DNA from: Symsagittifera roscoffensis
Taxonomy: Eukaryota > Xenacoelomorpha > Acoela > Convolutidae
Direction of reading: 5' to 3'
DNA length: 64,000 nucleotides
Assembly: GCF_963678635.1 (NCBI RefSeq)
Contig: NC_087066.1
Span: 27,967,301 to 28,031,300 of the forward strand
Made by a program: the position numbers and the translations under genes. Positions 34,275 to 47,524 of the stretch are shown here, in pieces (positions within the stretch are counted from its first letter, which is position 1; each line of letters starts with the position of its first letter). The notes beneath the pieces are model-generated. The model did not search any database. It saw nothing but the letters and a program-made list of their open reading frames with translations, and was not told where the DNA came from.

Positions 34275-35290
34275 TTTCACATGGCGCAACCAGCAGGTCC
34301 AAGTGGGAGGAAGAAACCATAGGGCATAACCGGATTCTTGCCAATAAAATGCAGTGAGCCGCACATGCTGTGTGAGTTTTGGTATGCACATTTTCAATGG
34401 GGGATGGCCACTAAACACGGAATAAACCCGAAGTTCTTCTATTTCGATGGATCTATCACGGCAACCCAAATAACAGCGTTGCCAGAAGAGGTGGATTAAC
34501 ATGCAAGCAAACGTTTATTTCCAATCTATACATGTGCCTGGGGGAGAAGGGACAAGAGGATTTCATAAGAGACGGCCACACATGGACCTTGGCGCAACAC
34601 ACTATCCTGGGTAATTGATGGACTGGAGGCGGAATTCAAAAAGGAGCGGAATGAAACTTATGAAACCATGCAGCAATTATTGCGGAAACAACAAATCAAC
34701 GAGTCACTCGAACACTTTCACTCAGTGCTCAGCGGATTGGCATCAATGTGCATTTCTGGCCCTTTAGAGGATCGGATATTGAGGGACATTCTCATAGTAA
34801 ATCTGAACAATCGGGAAGCTCAGAATGAACTCTGCCGATCAATGAAGACTCCAGAGGAAGTCTACAAAATCGCATTGTCATACTAACGAGTAACGAGGCA
34901 AAAATTTGCTAAACTTTTCTACAACCACCGGAGAAGGAATCTTGTCGACACCATCGGGAGATGGCATTCAAATCAAGCAGGAACCACTTGGAATTATCCG
35001 AGGGGGATATAACAACTCTCCTCCACGAGGAAGGGAATCGTTTTCTGGACGCTGATTTGCAAGAGAAGGAGGATTTAATGAGACGAGCAGAAAGTGTTAT
35101 AACTGCGACCAGCCGGGCTTTACCCTGGACCACATGAGTAAATGGCCTGCGAAGAATGTTACCTGTAATCACTGCCGGAAAATTGGACATTATGAGAGAA
35201 CGTGTAGAGCAAGCAAACAAGTAGCAAGGGAGAGGGGGAATAAAACCCGATTCGAGATCAAGACGAGGGACTCCTGTATTATAACGACGC
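34275..35290 (+). pseudogene. gag: Gag of gypsy copy B (broken)
   Basis: The capsid-like part (WYAHFQWGMATKHGINPK near 34378; LEHFHSVLSGLASMCISGPL near 34706) is followed by knuckles CYNCDQPGF near 35092 and CNHCRKIGHYERTC near 35163. It shares with copy A the TAG after GRK(E/K)P and the TAA after VYKIALSY. A deletion after LPEEVD near 34495 removes sequence that copy A keeps. Confidence 0.75.
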
Positions 35291-35333
35291 AACGGAGGAT
35301 GGTTCACTCGAAAACAAAAATTCGGTTGGCTGG

Positions 35334-35788
35334 GTGAATCAGCCAGTGATGCCAGCACATTCACACTCTTGTGATTCAGATAGTTGTGGCAATTACGTGG
35401 TAATAACAATCCGATCCAAGTCGGCCATGGAGCTCAAAGTGGCGGGCGCGCAATCATCTGTGATAATTAACAGAAGAACCACACGGGCGTGGATTGATAG
35501 CGGATCTCCTCTCTCAATTTTCACAATGGGCAAAATAAGGAACCCTGGGTTGGAGTGTTGGAGAATTTAACACCGGAGGATACCAAGTATTACGATTATG
35601 GGAGTAACAAGCTTAAACTACTTGGAGTATTGAGTGTGCAACTGGAATCAAAAGGATGGAACACAGCAGATAGAATACGGGCGATAGGAGGCAACAGACC
35701 ATCGATCATTGGACGAGACTTGATGGACAAGCTGAGGCTTGAATTAATTCAACAACCAAGAACCAGAGGGCAGGGTAATGTCGGTTGA
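35334..35788 (+). pseudogene. Retroviral-type protease region, gypsy copy B
   Basis: AWIDSGSPLS near 35490 keeps the aspartic protease Asp-Ser-Gly that copy A lost. IIGRDLM lies near 35705. A frameshift near 35540-35560 separates the two parts. Confidence 0.7.
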
Positions 35789-36017
35789 TCAGGATGCGAC
35801 TGGGGTCCCGGAGACTTTTTTAAGCTCGAGGCAGGAATACTTCGGCAAGCAATTTGCTAATCTTTTTAACAGAGTAGAAAAAATTACAAACTAGAAAATT
35901 CGTTTTTTTGAGAATTTAACCCAGCTGCAACAAAAAGGAGGGCGTGTCCCGATACATTTGCAAGAAAAAATGGATAAGGAGATCGCAAAATTACTGAAAT
36001 AGGGGCATATTGAAAAA

Positions 36018-36689
36018 ATGAATGAATGCTCGGATGAAAACTCCGTCTCACCAATCGTTATTACAGTCAAAAAGGCTGGGTCAGTTAAGTTAGCACTAAA
36101 ATCTAGAGAATTGAACAAACAAGTCCAGAAAAACAAATATCAGATGCCAAATATTGAAGTGTTAATGGACGCAGTCGGAAAAACTATAAGCGAACAAAAA
36201 CTGGGACAGATAGTTTTTTCAACAATGGATTTGACATACGCGTATGGGAAACTTCCCCTGAATGCGGATATAAGCCTACAATGTAAATTTTTACTTATTG
36301 GAAGAAAAACCACCGGTACATACCGTTTCAGAACCGTATTTAACGGCCTTATAACAATGCCGGCGAAATTTCAGCGTTTCATGGATAGCATTCTTTTGGA
36401 GTTTCCTCAGGCCCACGCGTTCATCGATGATATAATAGTAGTTATGAAGGGCTCAAATGTTGATCATTTTGAGAAAAATTTACGCAAATTGGATAAGAAA
36501 AACACGTCGTTAAAAGTAACAAAAGGTAATTTTGCGCAAAAGAGTTGTGAGTGGCCTGGGCATAAAACTATACCAACGGGCATCAAACTGTTCGTAATAC
36601 TCAATTCGTTTATGGGTTCCATATACAGCTTACATAAGTATTTGCCAGCGCTTGCTGAAACCTCCGCCCCCTACTTAGTCGAAAAATGA
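36018..36689 (+). pseudogene. Reverse transcriptase, gypsy copy B
   Basis: 223 codons of the same extent as copy A, differing at about ten residues. FSTMDLTYAYGKLPL (motif A) and FIDDIIV (active site, near 36420) are intact. The frame ends at the same TGA as copy A. Confidence 0.8.
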
Positions 36690-36741
36690 ATTTATTTGGA
36701 CGACTGAATGTCAATCGTCATTTGAAAACTTGAATTAGCAA

Positions 36742-37250
36742 GTGCTCAACATTGTTGAGCAACGTCATTTCTACGTGCATCGGGATATTCGAATTATTTG
36801 TGACGCAAGTCCTAATGGATTGGGGGCGGTGTTGGAGCAATTAGGTATCGAAGGGTGGAGACCCATTTCATTTGCCTCAAGATGTTTGAATGTTGCGGAA
36901 AAGAACTATTCAACAAATGAACTCGAAACGCTAGCGGTGGTTTGGGGTTCAAATTAATTCCAAAACTACATATTGGGCCAATATTTTTACGTAATTACAG
37001 ATCATAAGGCTTTTATCTTTCGTTCAAACGAAAACAATGAGAAGAACAAGAGTATGTTTAGTCGGCTTACAAGATGGCTAGATCGTTGGATCCTTTTGAC
37101 TTCGAAGTAGACCAAGAACCTCGGGCAAAAATTGGTTTGGCGGATTGTTTATTTCGTAATACAAATGGCGCCACGTTGCCGGTTAGCGTATATGATAGCA
37201 TGCTTACAGTGGCGAAAATTAGATCAATACGTTGCTCTTTGGGATAGGAT
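36742..37250 (+). pseudogene. RNase H and linker, gypsy copy B
   Basis: [15 protein letters not shown] near 36797 and [15 protein letters not shown] near 36908 mark RNase H. The TAA after VVWGSN and the frameshift before GLADCLFRN match copy A exactly. Confidence 0.75.
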
Positions 37251-37528
37251 CAAAAGAATTACACCGCAGGACCGGTAATTGCGTCATCCAAAATGCAATT
37301 AGGGATAATCATGCTCTATGCAAATTTTTATCGCGCAATTCGCCAGCAGAGGGCGTCGTTTTATGCGAGAACAGAGTAGTCAATCAGTAACGAACAAATG
37401 GAATAATCCGACGGTCAACTAAGTTGGATGATAATTTTGTTGGGCTATTATTAATTCAATCATTATTACTCAAAAACAAGTCGAACTGAAAAAAAAAGGA
37501 TAGCAGTTTTCGGAAACAAGGGCGACTT

Positions 37529-39506
37529 TTGAAACGACACCCAAGCTTACACTGCAGCAGCGAGGAAATTGAAGAAAGACCAGTAACAAAAATATCAAAC
37601 TTAGAAGCAATCACAAAAGGGTCCAGATCTATTGAAAAGAACACAAAACTTTCTTTATCTTCGACATATGCCGGTGAAACTATTCCACCGGATGATTCTA
37701 ATGTTTTCATTAGGTCCATTGTACCACGGGGATACAAAATAGTTAGTAAACTTACTTCAATGCCAGAATTTTTCAATTTAAATTTTATCGAATCCTATTA
37801 TAAATCTGATCCACAGCTTACAGCTATACGATAAATGATTAAAGAAAAAGATCCAAACATCCAAGCTAAAACTTATGCTATGAATCGTTACTATGCTCAA
37901 TTTATCAATGACCTGTATGTACGAGCAAACGTCGTGTGGATAGACAACAAGCTTTTAATCCCAAACCCTCTTACTACTGCTATCAACAACCGTATCCACT
38001 ACTACCATCATGGGAAATCGAACACGTTCCAGGCCGCCAAGGACTTTTGGTACCCCTACAATTGCCGTTCCATATCATCTATGGCCGATAATTGTAGAGA
38101 ATGTACAGAGTCGAATAAGAACCTCAAAAACTTATTATCAAAACAGGATATGAAGAAAGTTGTAGATCCTAAGGAACCTATCGAAGTGGTGCAGCTTGTT
38201 TTTGGAGTCAAATTAATTATCTAAACCAATCAAGAAAGTATGTCATTGTAGCTTTGGATTGGGTTCTCTTGTTGGTCATTGGCTATGGTGTGTGGAAATA
38301 ATAGATCTGACAAAATACTGAAATTTTAAAAAACTTATATGGTAACCCACGGGGTGTGCCCTGAAGGATTCATATAGATCAGGGAACAAACTTCATGTGA
38401 AAAGAGGTTAAGACGTTTTGTAACACGGAGGGGATTGAAATTTTAAAGTCGCGGGTAAAGATCATCGCGCAACTGGATGTGTGGAGCGGATGATAAGAAG
38501 CTTGAAAAATTTGATTCTCACGTACGCATTTGGAAATGTGTTGGAGCGAGCCCTTTGTGCGATTCGTTTTGCAGTTAACGCCACGACTAAACTAAGGCCA
38601 TTTGAGGCTCATCATGGGCGGGAAGCAAATACTGTTTTAAGAAACCTCACAAAAAAACGGTCGCTTCAGCACTTGAATTGGTCGAGAGTAATAAGACAGA
38701 AAATTTCATGTTTAGATGATGACGATCCCACGGTGCCGGACCTACCCCACCCAGCAGACACAAATTGGGATGTGCGATCGGACTCGGTCTACGACTTGAA
38801 AATCGGGAACCACCCTAGGAAGCCCACGGAGGAGCTGCAGGTGGAACAACGGGACAAACCATGGTTTCGAAAACTGGATACTGTGAACCCGCAACCAGGC
38901 CAGCTTTATCAACGCACGAGAGATCGAAACTTCAAAGGTATAGGAAAATAAATTTTAAGGTGAAACCAGCAAGTAATCTCACAATTACCCTAAACAATGG
39001 CGTTGTTCTGAGGAAATCAGCGGTGGCAATGTCGAAGAAAACCACTAAGAAGGTCCCTGCCAATCTTCCTCAGCCGCTTACACCACAAGCTATAAAGCGG
39101 AAAGAACAGTCGAGAAGAAAAACAAAAGTCGACTCATCAAGGAACAGGAAGCCCAGAAAATAAAGTCAGTTCGCTACAAACCGGCGATTTCAACCAATAA
39201 GCGAGTCGGAAAGCGACAATGAGAGCGAAAATGTGCCGCTTTCAACCAAACGAACGGGGGGCAGCAGGCACTTATTCGCTATAGTCGGAGGGAGAACCAC
39301 CTGAACCCGTGGCACAGTCTGCACCACTCGCATCGGCCACATCGGAAATAGCGGAACTCGAAACTCCTCTGGGTGTATCCCAGACAACAGTGCCAGCGAT
39401 ACCAGAACGCTTAGTAGAATCGGCGGAAAACGCAGTAGTAAAAAAAGGTGGACGATACTACGAAACTATTAGATACGAAAAAAAACTGAGCGAAAACAGC
39501 CACTAG
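37529..39506 (+). pseudogene. Integrase and C-terminal tail, gypsy copy B
   Basis: The zinc-binding N-terminus lies near 37990-38110: a His cluster (IHYYHHGK) and CREC near 38098. The core is broken at 38222-38480, where the first catalytic Asp region (YVIVALDW near 38238) and the following stretch are full of stops. The last catalytic Glu is kept in CVERMIRSLKN near 38480. The tail (38861-39506) is basic and Pro-rich over several frames. Integrase would insert the cDNA into the genome; this one cannot be active. Confidence 0.7.
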
Positions 39507-39510
39507 TGTC

Positions 39511-40231
39511 CGATAGTAGCCATGAGTCAATTAATAGCCAGGAAACAACGACGTCTCGAAAAAGCGTGCGAAAATGAAGGGCTGTCACGAAGATGGGAGG
39601 GGTGATGATATCTCACATTATGAGAAAGGATTTTGGCAAAAAGTTCCAATTATTCCAAAACTTGACTTTATTTCTGACAAAAAAGAGGTTTTTGAGAAAA
39701 TACGCATGTTTACTGGACTGAAGTGAGCACAGGAAAAGAGTTTATTTGCCAATGAGCGTTCAAATTGTGATGATTTGAGACCTATCACAACAGTCTAGTG
39801 CCAGGTTAAAAACTTTTGTCAAGTTGGGTCGAAATGTTTTCAAATTTACGATAGCTTTGCAGGACTTTAACAATTAGCTAGCATAGCTGCAAAAAAAAAA
39901 CCCAGATAAACAGCTGCGTAAGGCTAAAAATTCATTACTGGTTCAAAAGTCTGTTTGTTTTGGAAAAAAAACCATTATCAAACTCAGCTACCAATATCAA
40001 ACTTCACCCAAAATTATCAACTATGACAGCCATGTCTCAAAATGATAAATGTTAAAAAGCAATCAAAAGCGCACACATTTCATCAAATGCTGATAGAGAA
40101 CACTTCACTTTCACAGTGTTTTTAACTGATAATATGAAAACAGGCATCAGTTTGTTCAACTGACTAGAAAAGATTGTGCTCACGTTCTTTGATGTGTGGA
40201 GACGGTCAGGAATCAATTTACTACTAATTTT
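39511..40231. other. Spacer, no gene seen
   Basis: AT-rich, no credible ORF. It separates gypsy copy B from the LINE relic. Confidence 0.4.
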
Positions 40232-40860
40232 CTTTAATTAGACAAAATTAAGATAATTCCATTAGCTGCTAATACCACGAATTGCAACACAGAAAAATTG
40301 CTGCCATAATTTCATTTATTGTTCAGAAAAAAAGGTAAAATGAATTCAAATAAATCATCAAAGAAAATTGAATCCGGGGAAATGAGTGTGAATCCCGTTT
40401 TTCTTCAAATTGATAGAACTAAGATAGTGCTATTTGCTGATGATGCCACGATTTGCAACGCAGAGAAAAATTGCCGCCATAGTTTTAATTTTTGTTCAGA
40501 AAAAATATGAAAAAATGAATTCAAACAAATTTTTGCATAAGTATGAATCCGGTTTAAACTCAAAGTTTGAAATTTGATAGTAATTTTTCAAAAGACAGTT
40601 TCGCATTTGGTACTCCAGTTCAAAGTACAAATAGTTTTAGGCATTTAGAGTTGTTGGTGGACAAAAATTTACTTTCAAACACTATATACTGAATACGTAT
40701 GCGAAAATGCACATATTGAAAACGTTTTTCGGACAATTCTTGCGGGGGCAGATTTTGTTAATAAAAGCAACAGATACATAAATTTTACAAAGCTTATGTT
40801 AACATGACAATCAGTTATGGTTTTCTACTTTATGGAAAAAGATTCCATTTTTATCTGACT
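40232..40860 (+). pseudogene. LINE (non-LTR) reverse transcriptase fragment
   Basis: IVLFADDATICN near 40418-40450 is the FADD active-site motif of Jockey/CR1-type LINEs. YVNMTISYGFLLYGKRF near 40795-40845 matches the conserved thumb-proximal region of the same RTs. Frames change in between, so it is a relic. The active-site part is duplicated: 40232-40340 resembles 40400-40510, with the first copy degraded. Confidence 0.65.
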
Positions 40861-43800
40861 GAGGTTGCAAAAGTATAAAAAAGTATAAAAGTATATTTTG
40901 AGAGCAATATTGTTCAATTCTAGACATGAATCAATCAGAATTTTAATGGATATTTTACTTAACATTTTGAAATTATACTTTTTTGAACTGTTCTAGTATC
41001 TTTTCAATGAACTGAGATCGAAAAAAGAGAACGGTTTCTTGTCCCTTATATATACCGCATATTGGACAACGTACCAGAAGCAGCGCGAAAAGCAACGTTG
41101 CGAAATTTTTGACAATCCCTAAGCAAAGATCATTTTCTGTAGGAGTAGCACGGGCTTTTAATTGACCAAACGAAATCGATTTGATACCTGGAAACGTCCC
41201 TGGAATGCAATAATTTAGCTTCATTAGAATCCTCAAGCAATTTTCCCACCTACTTGAAAGAAAACCAGGACTTTTACCATTTGATTTTTTATCTTCAGCC
41301 CACTTCGATAAAAATATTTTATAAAAAGCAAGGAAAATTGATCATGATAATCATGATAATCAAAATATTATTAATCATATAAAAGATAAAATCCTCTCTG
41401 GAATATTGTACTCGTTAAGCAGCAGTGCTCTCAAGGGTTTCCTTCTAGGCGTATAAGTTAGCTGGTAAGATAATTTAAACTCAAATTCAATAATTGACTC
41501 TGTTAAAAATTCTCAGCCAAGGTTCTACAAGTTTTTTGTCTTGTGTTTTTATTTAGGTAGTCTTAGTGTGCATCGGAATATTAATTGTTGGCTCTCAGTG
41601 TTGTTTCAATGCTTCCTGGAAAAACACAACTCGTGTTATTCTCGAGTCATTGTGACTATTTTGTAACTCAGTAAAAGAATTTGCCATTACTTGGTTCAAC
41701 ATCATTGATTTTCCTTCGTTTAAAGCACTCTGTATTTTAATTCAAGGACCTGAAGCATAAGCTTTAAATAACAAAACATTTAATAGATACATGTGCTATT
41801 TGCCAAATAAACAAAACACGTCGAACTATGATCCATTTAAAAATTCCCGAGGTGCTGCTTTTTCAAGTTACAGACCTTTTTGTGTTTCAATCTCGCAGCT
41901 AATTTACGATTTGAAGTTCCTACCTGACTGGCAAAAATCACTCAAGTTTGAGGCCATCAAAGATATTCTCTATATTCTCAAAAAATTTGCTATCGCATAA
42001 AACGCCAGCTTAAGCTGAAAAAACTTCAAGTACCCAAAATTTTAATGGATTAGCTAATTTCTTGTCTTCTTTCTTTCTTATTTAGTCGAATAATGGTTCT
42101 CTTTGTTTTTTTTCTTCAGAGAGATCTAACAAAGTATTTTTTAAACTAAATTATTGCAAGGTGAAAATATCTAATTGTTGGTCGTCCAATTTAAAGTTGA
42201 ATTGGGTTTTTTATCTACTGAAGTCAATACCCTGAACTTAAACGCAATTTTTTGAAATTTTTAGGCCATAAGTAGCCATTGTTGTAAAATTTGGCTACTT
42301 CAATTTTTTCGCACATTTTCGGGCAACTAGCCATTTTTTTGTCAGATGAGTATAACGTTTTTACCTTTATTTCTTTTGAAGCTAATAAAATGAGTTATTG
42401 ATCGTTAATTACCGGAAGGAAAAAAAGCACCTAATAATCAACATCGGTAATGACCAATTACCAGCAAATACTTCCACTAAAGATGCTTCTTTTTTGAACT
42501 CTAATTTATTTCAGAATGATTCAAGCTAACATTGCGTTTTTGTAACTTGCTGTGGTAAATTTTTCTTTTTTAATACCTATGAGTTCAATAAGCAAAAATG
42601 TTATGCGTGGCCAGTTTATATCGCATTCATAATCGTTTCCTATTGAAATGAAGCAACTGAAATGATCCTCTTCATCACGCATACGACAGAATTCTGAGCA
42701 ATTTTTGTTTGATTTTGGCTTTCGAATGTTAATAGTTTCTGGTAAAGCTTAAGTTAATAAAATTGTTTTTAAATTAATGTTTCTATGGCAGGAAGCAATT
42801 TACGCTGAATGCAACTAAACGAATCTGAATCAACAAATACTAGGTTTCTTCAAATAGTCCAAGTAAACCAAAAGAGAAATGGTAAGGCTGACGTTAAGGC
42901 AGTATCAATTATCAAAACTACCAAACCATTGAAACTCAGTGTTTAAAAATTGAATTTAGGAAGCGATTTCCGATGAATACATTCCAAACTTAACTCATTC
43001 AATCAACTAGTTAACGCTCTACAATTCACTAATAGAAATCCCAATAGTTTTCTGAATAGAAAGTTTGCATGATAAAAGAGCGAGACAAGTTTGAGCAAAA
43101 ATGTGAAAAAAATTAAGTAATTTCGAAGAACTTAAAGGATATTTCAGTAATCTTGGAAACAAACTGATGGCGTTAGTATTAACGGAAACGTGATTGTATG
43201 AATCAATGAAATTAAACTGTTTTAAAATACCTGATTTTCAAAAACCTATACGTGCCATTGAACCAAGTCTCAATGGTGAAACTGTACTGAAAACTTAAGC
43301 AGACAAAATTCAACAACTAACTGTTTGAACCAAAAGGGAAAAACCACAAATTACTTGATTATTTTTTCTCTAAATCACCAGAACAAGCCATTAATTGTTT
43401 CTTGGAGACGCATAATAATCATTTACTCAAACTACAAACAACCACAAACGGTAAGCACTTGGTGTGCCGAGAGTACAACTTACAATTTAAACAGAAAATA
43501 TTCCGACTTAAAAACTAATCGAATTTTTCAATATGTTTGGCCTGACGCTCAAATAAACGCTGAATGCCACCACCGTTTATTTGACAATTAAAACACTCAG
43601 GGAGCACTATCGATCTGTTTTTCATGATTTCAAAGCCATCTATCACTGATTCACTTTTAAAAAGCGTTGATGTGGAGAAAAAACAGCTCACCACTATGTC
43701 AGATTAATGAAAAAAAAACTGACGATGAAATTCTTAAAATGAATTTTTTTATTGGAAACTAAATGAGGTATTAGAGTCATGACACCAAATTGCTCTATTT

Positions 43801-45587
43801 TTTTAAACTCTCATCGAGGCTTTCTTTCTATTACAATTCAAAAAATAACCATACTAATCTTTTTAATGATGTTATTAATTTGTATGACGAAGTTTGGGAG
43901 GAAACAATTATCTTGATTTAAACAAGATTGGCATTGATCTTGGTTGGCCAAAAAAGGACTTACAATGATCCAGGACACAACCAAAACATCTGTATTTAAA
44001 TCAAAAACATTAAAGTCATGAGTAAAGCTTCAAAGGAAAGTGTTGAAAACAGAAACTGGTGTCGGTTAAACGATTCATAAGGGTGTACAAAAGCCTCATA
44101 CAAACAATTTATCAATATGGAATAATGATTTATGGCTGCACCTCGAAAACGAACCTAGATATACTGCAGAAACAGTCAAAAAAATTTCATGAGAATAATC
44201 ACCAGGAACAGAAAGTTTGAGAAAAACAGATCGACGAGACGAAAGTGTAAATTTTTTTTTATTCTATCAAGAATTACATATTTACAAAGATTTAAAAAAA
44301 AAACTAACAAAAGCAACAAGAAACGGACATACAGGTATTGTGAACAATTGCTTACCATCAAAAGTAATAAGTAAGCATCTTTCAAGCGACACACGGATTA
44401 GAACATGACAAACACAATCTGTAAGGAACAAATTTAACAAAAAAAATAATTGAGCGAGTGAGACTTCTTTTCGATGAGATTGTCAAACTAGACTGGAAAA
44501 TTTTGTTAACGATAACACAATGCTAACCAACTAAATTAGATATCCTTCTTCATAAAATTAGAGACCTATGTCTGCAAAAACTGGTTTAAACTTTTTCTCA
44601 TAATGCGAGTAACAAAATTGTTATCTCGAGCTATGTCAACAAAAACGGTGTAAAATTTTAGGTTTTAATAGGAAAAAAATAGATTATCTTTTTCCGTATT
44701 TATTCTCAAATGACACTTTCAAACGGGCGTGTAGCCCTACGGCGACCATTCGAATCGGCGCTTCCAGAATTGGGCATGTATAATAAATATCTTTTTTTTG
44801 TAATGCGCTGGATTCGTAAACGAATTTATTTTTATATTTATCAAAAATTCGTCCTGAGAAAATTATTCGATACATCTGAAACTTTCAGGGTTTTTCCTAA
44901 TAAACGAGCAGTCTGGTCTCTATTTATGAATAGTCGAGCAATGATTGAATATTAAAAAAGAACGATTGTTCAATTTTGCGAAATAGATAGTTTTACTGGT
45001 ATTATTTTTATTGAATTACGACATCACCTGTGTCCACATTTGATCGTTAACTTTTCTATAAGTCTTTTCGATTTGATCACCTCGCTCAACACCTTAATTT
45101 CTCCTCTGTCCAGTTTAGACTCAATTTTACAATCTGATAACCGGGACAGGGTGAATTCAATGAGAATGCTGTCGAGACAGGGTTGAGGCGAAGTCGAGAT
45201 CCGATAGGAAATTTTTATCGCACTTTTATTGAGATTAGTTAGAGACTTGGGCTAAGCGCCAGAAACTGTTTTTTTTAGAATTAAACAAAAATTCGAATCT
45301 AAATAAACTCAACCGTTAGTTATGTGGCAACACCTAATGCTTGCGATCTTTGATTATCAAGAGCACGCATAACCGTTTCAAAAACTCTCAGAAAAGTAGT
45401 TATTCAACTCGAAAACTTGCACTAACATCTTGTCCAGGGGTTCAAGTCATCTTAGGCTAAACTTTGGTATGATTTCATCATTTTGTTTGAAGTTTTTCAT
45501 TCCAAAATTGCTCTGTCGGATTGCAAAAAGGTTAGATCATTTTTGAGATTCTAAAATGAGTAGCATGTTGTGTTGTGATGGATCTCC
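40861..45587. other. Long AT-rich stretch without supported genes
   Basis: No ORF above 90 codons and no clear domain. Weak LINE-like composition at about 43300-44450 (Lys/Asn-rich frames) could be the 5' part of a LINE, but no motif supports it. A GC-richer patch near 44720-44770 and another near 45140-45210 have no assignment. Confidence 0.4.
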
Positions 45588-45948
45588 AACTCATAGAGTA
45601 ATTTCAGATGGGGTACACCGTCTGCTCGTCACGCTGTCTTATTTTCGGCCGGATAGATTCGTGCAACTTCTTAGTCTAATACCGATCTTAATCTTACTCT
45701 TATATCTCTTAGTCTCAATAGATCTAGAGTATACTGGTTTTTTTACGAGTCGGTGTCTTAGAGAAAGCAACTAAGTTGTAAGTTAAATTCAAAATGCTCT
45801 GGTGCTGAAATTACTTGTAATTTCAGAACTTAAAAAAATAAGTGGATTGTTAGTTTGATGGAGTGTGATTGGTTAGTCTTCAATATTTTATAGGGATAAA
45901 ATATCTAATTTATAGCCAATAATAATACATAGTTTTGATCTGGTTCCG
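45588..45948 (-). repeat. 3' LTR of element 2
   Basis: It matches the LTRs at 8674-9062 and 14895-15272 from AACTCATAGAGTAATTTC to CTGGTTCCG. The shared core GGTACACCGTCTGCTCGTC is at about 45615. Confidence 0.65.
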
Positions 45949-47524
45949 CCCATCCGGGGTTTTCAGAGTTATTGCTCTTGCTATCTTGCTATCTGTAATG
46001 GAGGATGGAAGATGATCGTTTGTATTTCTCGAGCACCATTTCTATTCCGTTCTAGGAGGTGAAAGCTCCAGGAAGCTGGAATTGTAGGTGTCATTCTGTC
46101 ATTCAACGATGACTGTGACCGCCTACGAAATCAATCTGATTTCCAATTGGTTTATTTTGATCGTTTGTTCTTGATCGGCGTGGAGAACTGTATTTCGATC
46201 TTGTTTGGGATTGGCGTGAAGCTCGAGTTTGGAGGGAATGCCCTTTAACTCGGATCTCTAGGTTTACGTGAATATCGAGGTGGTCGTTGGTCTGGTTCAA
46301 TGAAGTCCTTTGCTTCGGTGTCAAGTCGTACTTCAAATCAAATCCTTTGAATTGTGGTTGTGAGCGGCATATCGGTTGTGTTTGGCCATTTTGTGGGTTA
46401 TGTGCGATGGGGCCGTCTTTGTTTCTTGATGCTCGTCTTTGTGATTGTATATGATCTGTATTACTGCATTATATAATTTACATAAATAAATGTTTAGTTA
46501 GTTCTTCTTTTAGTTATGATTTTTTATCGCAAACTCTTTTGTTTTAGTTCTGTTATTTTAAAAGATTTACTCAAACTTGAGTACCTCTTGTCAAAAATAG
46601 GGAGTGTGTCAGAAAGCGTGGGTTCTAGTACGGTGAGTTAGGCCGGCTATTAAGCATGCTCAGGACGTCCTCTTCTGGTGGGTTAGAACAGGAGTGAGGG
46701 TATGATTTCATGCTGTTTTTTATGGGGTCCTGTTTTGTTTTAACCTTTTATGTCATGTTTGTTACCGGTTTTTTTCGTTTGTTGTTTTGGCTGTGTCCTT
46801 TTCTCAAAAATCAGTTTGTTTGGTTTGGGTTAGTTTTTGGACTTTTTGGTATTTTCTCTTTTCTCTTTTTGACTTATCAATAGTCTTCAAAAGAATAAAT
46901 AATCGAGTTTTTTACGCTGATTTAATCCGGTTTGGGTACCGTGGGTTTTCTTTTCTTAATCATGCTGTTATTTTAGGGTTTATGGTGTTTAGTAAGCTGC
47001 GTTGGTTAGTTTGGATTGTTATATAATTTCTTTCCAACCGGGTTAAAAGAGAGTTGGAAACTTGTTATTACTAGTTTTAGTTGAGATTAGCGAAAATTGT
47101 AACTTGAAATGATTACTTTAAACAAATTGTCGTGCGAGTGTAGATAGAATTTGTGTGTGAGTGAATTTGGTCTTCAAAAGATTAGTACTGCTTTCATATG
47201 TATAGATTTACTTCTGAAAATTTAAATTTACTGCTTTGTGGGGATTGAAATTATTAAGACATTTTCATTGTATTTAGATTTACTACATTGAGGAAAAAAA
47301 TTTATAGAATAATTTACTACTGTGGAGAAGAAATTTTACTGCATCATTCTTTGCGGTTTGTTAATAAAAATTTATAATTTATGAAAAAATTTATTATTTT
47401 TATTTTGTTTTTCTGTTTGTAGATGATCGTGATCTTAAGACTAAAGAAAAAGAAAAAACATTTAATGTGAAATGGTTAGTTTACTTGAAATTATTAGTTT
47501 ATAAACTATTTAAATCAAACTTAC
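45949..47524 (-). other. 3' untranslated tail of element 2
   Basis: Counterpart of 7084-8673. It keeps the AGGACGTCCT palindrome (46662-46671) and the CCAACCGGGTT block near 47034. No gene seen. Confidence 0.55.

Larger units (their letters stand above)
31080..39510 (+). mobile_element. Gypsy copy B: dead Ty3/gypsy-type retrotransposon with integrase
   Basis: The layout is as in copy A but extends through integrase and a C-terminal basic tail. The leader (31080-33646) carries an insertion at about 32405-33165 that copy A lacks. The coding order is ORF1/gag, knuckles, protease, RT, RNase H, integrase. Many of its breaks are the same as in copy A. The 3' edge is uncertain; the last coding-like piece ends at 39506 and no LTR could be matched at either end. 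Confidence 0.8.

Noticed and set aside
39620-39690. Similarity to 34005-34065 as possible LTR ends of gypsy copy B
   Set aside because: Only a short stretch (GGATTTTG, CCAATTATT) agrees, too little to define LTRs.
43300-44450. Possible 5' half of a LINE ORF2
   Set aside because: Lys/Asn-rich frames but no endonuclease or RT motif that I can name.
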